DNA of 64,000 bases, taken from Bacteroidota bacterium (lineage in GTDB: Bacteria > Bacteroidota > Rhodothermia > Rhodothermales > JANQRZ01). The notes below the pieces were generated by a model. The model saw only the letters and a program-made list of their open reading frames with translations. It did not search any database and was not told the DNA's origin. Where the stretch lies: contig JBCDKT010000003.1 of assembly GCA_038746285.1 (NCBI GenBank), positions 1 to 64,000 of the forward strand, written 5' to 3'. Within the stretch, counting starts at the first letter, position 1. Each line of letters begins with the position of its first letter. Both the position numbers and the translations under genes were made by a program. This document shows positions 62,016 through 64,000 of this stretch, in pieces.

Positions 62016-63149
62016 TTGAGCACTCCGACCCAAACGAAGAAGAAAGCCGCACGCGAGCGCGAGGCCGCCCGCGCCAAGCGCAAGGCCGAGCGCGAGGCCG
62101 CCCGCAACGGCAAAGCCGGCGCGAAAGGCGGCAAGCGGAAGGAGGGTTGGAAAGAGACCCTGCGGTTCTGGGGCTGGGCCATCCTCATCGTGCTCGTCGT
62201 CCGCGCCTTCCTCGTCGAGCCGTTCCGCATCCCGACGCCGTCGATGGAGGACACGCTCCTTGTCGGCGACTTTCTGTTCGTCTCGAAGGTCCACTACGGG
62301 GCCCGCACGCCGAACACGATCTGCGTCCCGTTCATCGGCAAGCCGTGCCTGCCGGGCGTCGAGCTGCCGCAGACGCGCCTGCCGGGCTTCTCCGAGGTCA
62401 AGCGCGGCGACGTGGCGGTCTTCAACTACCCGCCGGAGACGGGGCCCATCGAGCGGCGGACGCCCTACATCAAGCGCCTCGTCGGGATGCCGGGCGACAC
62501 GGTGCGGCTGCTCGACAAGGTGCTCTACGTGGGCGGCGAGCGCTACCTGCTCAGCGAGACGCAGCAGCAGTGGTGGGAGGTCTCGCCCTCCGGCAACGCA
62601 GGCGTGCCCCGCGCCCGCGTCGAAGAGGCCGGGGCCGACCTCCTCGGGCCGGTCCCGAACACGAACCGGGTGATCGTCACCGCCACGCCGCAGGCGGCCG
62701 AGGCGCTGAGGGCGCTGCCGTACGTCGCCTCGGTCGAGGGCTACGCCTTCCCCGAGGGCCAGCGGACGGACGGCATCTTCCCGGCCGGCAGCGGCTTCAA
62801 CCGCGACAACTACGGCCCCCTCGCCGTGCCGAAGGCCGGCGAGACGGTCGCGCTGACGGCCGCGTCCTGGCCCGTGCTGCGCGAGGTCATCACTCGCCAC
62901 GAAGGCCACCAGGCCGAAGCGCTCGCCGACGGGCGGTTCCGCATCGACGGCGAGATCGCGGACTCGTACACCTTCGCGCAGGACTACTACTTCGCGATGG
63001 GCGACAACCGCGACAACTCGCAGGACAGCCGGTTCTGGGGCTTCGTCCCCCACGACCACCTCGTCGGCAAGGCCGTGCTCGTGTTCTTCTCGCTCGACAC
63101 GGAGCGCTTCTTCCTGCCCCGCCTGCGCGGCCTCCAGCCGATCCGATGA
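62016..63149 (+). CDS. lepB: Signal peptidase I (first copy)
   Basis: Inner-membrane serine protease that removes signal peptides from exported proteins, S26 family. The 377-residue product has a long basic N-terminal tail (Lys/Arg/Ala-rich, about residues 8-43), one transmembrane helix (about 52-66) and the catalytic dyad Ser76 (IPTPSMEDTL) and Lys153 (YIKRLVGMPGD), with GDNRDNSQDSRFWGFVP near the C terminus. It is longer than E. coli LepB through a large beta-rich insertion (about 160-290). The start appears to be TTG at 62016. The stop overlaps the start of a second copy by four bases (ATGA). Confidence 0.92.
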   Translation: MSTPTQTKKKAAREREAARAKRKAEREAARNGKAGAKGGKRKEGWKETLRFWGWAILIVLVVRAFLVEPFRIPTPSMEDTLLVGDFLFVSKVHYGARTPNTICVPFIGKPCLPGVELPQTRLPGFSEVKRGDVAVFNYPPETGPIERRTPYIKRLVGMPGDTVRLLDKVLYVGGERYLLSETQQQWWEVSPSGNAGVPRARVEEAGADLLGPVPNTNRVIVTATPQAAEALRALPYVASVEGYAFPEGQRTDGIFPAGSGFNRDNYGPLAVPKAGETVALTAASWPVLREVITRHEGHQAEALADGRFRIDGEIADSYTFAQDYYFAMGDNRDNSQDSRFWGFVPHDHLVGKAVLVFFSLDTERFFLPRLRGLQPIR

Positions 63150-64000
63150 CGACCGCGACCGAGCCCTCGCCCCCGCCGGCCGGGCGGAGCCGGCTCTGGG
63201 GTCGCGTGCGGCCGCTGCTGCTTGTCACCGCGCTCGCCCTCGGCGTGGCGCTCGGCCTCCGCCTCTTCGTCGCCGAGGCTTTCCGCATCCCGACGGCCTC
63301 GATGGAGGAGAACCTCCGCGTCGGCGACTTCCTGCTCGTCTCGAAGCTGCACTACGGGCCGCGCACGCCGGCGACCCTCGGCCTCCCGTTCTCCGAGCGC
63401 TACCTCGCCGGCGTCACGCTGCCCTCGCTCCGGCTGCCGGGCTTCGCACACGTTGAGCGCGGCGACGTGGTCGTCTTCAACCACCCGTCGGAGCGCGGGC
63501 CGGTGGAGCGGCGGACGCCCTACATCAAGCGGGTCGCGGGCCTGCCGGGCGACACGGTGTCAATCACCGGCAAAGAACTGCGCGTGGGTGCTGAGCACAC
63601 GCCGCTCGGGCCGGGCATGCTGGCCGACTGGCTCGTGACGGTCGATGCGCAGCCGGCGTTTTCGCTCGACCGCTTCGGCGAGGCCGGGGTCCGGCACCGG
63701 CCTGTGCGCGAGGCCGAGGGCCTGTGGCGCGTGCGGATGACGCTGGGCCAGGCCGAGGCCGTCGCGGCGTGGGACGCCGTGCTCGACCTCCGCCCTGCGA
63801 TTGCGGAGAAAGACCCGCTGCTCTTTCCGGCAGGCACGCAGCAGTCGCTCGACGCCTACGGGCCGGTCGCCGTCCCGAAGCGCGGGCAGACGGTGCAGCT
63901 TGACGGCGCGACCTGGCCGGTGCTACGCGACGTGATCGAGCGCCACGAGGGCCACACCGCCCGCCGCCTCGCCGACGGCCGGTTCGAGATCGACGGCGAG
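63146..64000 (+). CDS. Signal peptidase I (second copy), truncated by the window end
   Basis: Second S26-family signal peptidase; the gene continues beyond 64000. The visible 285 residues have one helix (about 23-41), Ser52 (IPTASMEENL), Lys128 (YIKRVAGLPGD) and the same type of inserted domain as the first copy (about 135-250), but the N-terminal tail lacks the Lys/Arg-rich stretch. The start ATG at 63146 overlaps the first copy, so the two are translationally coupled. The C-terminal GDN segment is not yet reached. Whether the two copies differ in substrate cannot be seen. Confidence 0.9.
   Translation, partial: MTTATEPSPPPAGRSRLWGRVRPLLLVTALALGVALGLRLFVAEAFRIPTASMEENLRVGDFLLVSKLHYGPRTPATLGLPFSERYLAGVTLPSLRLPGFAHVERGDVVVFNHPSERGPVERRTPYIKRVAGLPGDTVSITGKELRVGAEHTPLGPGMLADWLVTVDAQPAFSLDRFGEAGVRHRPVREAEGLWRVRMTLGQAEAVAAWDAVLDLRPAIAEKDPLLFPAGTQQSLDAYGPVAVPKRGQTVQLDGATWPVLRDVIERHEGHTARRLADGRFEIDGE

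Overview
The window is a high-GC bacterial chromosome segment, about two thirds G+C or more by eye. It most resembles the Rhodothermota/Bacteroidota side of the tree (Rhodothermales, Rubricoccaceae-like); this is inferred from gene content, not from a marker phylogeny. The evidence is: C-terminal type IX secretion (T9SS) sorting domains of the YPNP...GxYxxRL type at 360-3575, 50299-52074 and 52264-52608; a one-cysteine TraR/DksA protein; few Shine-Dalgarno sites; and promoter candidates resembling the Bacteroidota TTG / TAnnTTTG type. No rRNA, tRNA, CRISPR array, phage or intact insertion sequence was found.

Layout. 1-9074: a MITE-like repeat, a secreted subtilase with a T9SS tail, aspS, meaB, a POT peptide transporter and dut. 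9145-20061: one minus-strand polysaccharide locus, in transcription order Wza-type exporter, Wzz, Wzy/ligase, Wzx flippase, glycosyltransferase, FkbM methyltransferase, a small membrane protein overlapping an HTTM-like membrane protein, and a second glycosyltransferase. 20189-31706: ispE, a secreted GH16-like protein, SbcD-like nuclease, PBP1A, an LpxH-like phosphoesterase, two tandem rhomboids (the second apparently catalytically dead), a membrane-anchored EEP hydrolase and a YkuD L,D-transpeptidase. 31716-42575: the decayed remnant of a CPA2 antiporter, a complete Mrp Na+/H+ antiporter operon in the order F-G-A/B-C-D-E, a secreted NTF2-like protein, a porin and an intact CPA2 antiporter. 42659-50254: ispG with an unusual Lys/Pro-rich tail, a DinB-like protein, a VIT/VWA protein, YggS, DivIVA and purine nucleoside phosphorylase. 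50299-64000: a VCBS-repeat T9SS protein, an orphan T9SS-domain remnant next to a duplicated terminator, an unknown 227-aa protein, ileS, a DksA-like protein, lspA, an ATP-grasp protein, lepA, an unknown secreted protein and two tandem signal peptidase I genes (the last cut by the window end).

Themes. Much of the content serves the cell envelope: polysaccharide assembly, peptidoglycan synthesis and crosslinking, lipid A, signal peptidases I and II, secreted T9SS cargo and cation/proton exchange. The most unusual layer lies between the genes. Many gaps just upstream of start codons carry locus-specific tandem repeats (8-, 14- or 16-bp units) or long imperfect hairpins. A near-identical 16-bp unit from one of these arrays also occurs twice inside ileS, in the editing-domain region. 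One mrp gene ends inside such a repeat, and one predicted signal peptide is partly encoded by a perfect 28-bp palindrome of a GTAGGGG...CCCCTAC family seen at two other places.
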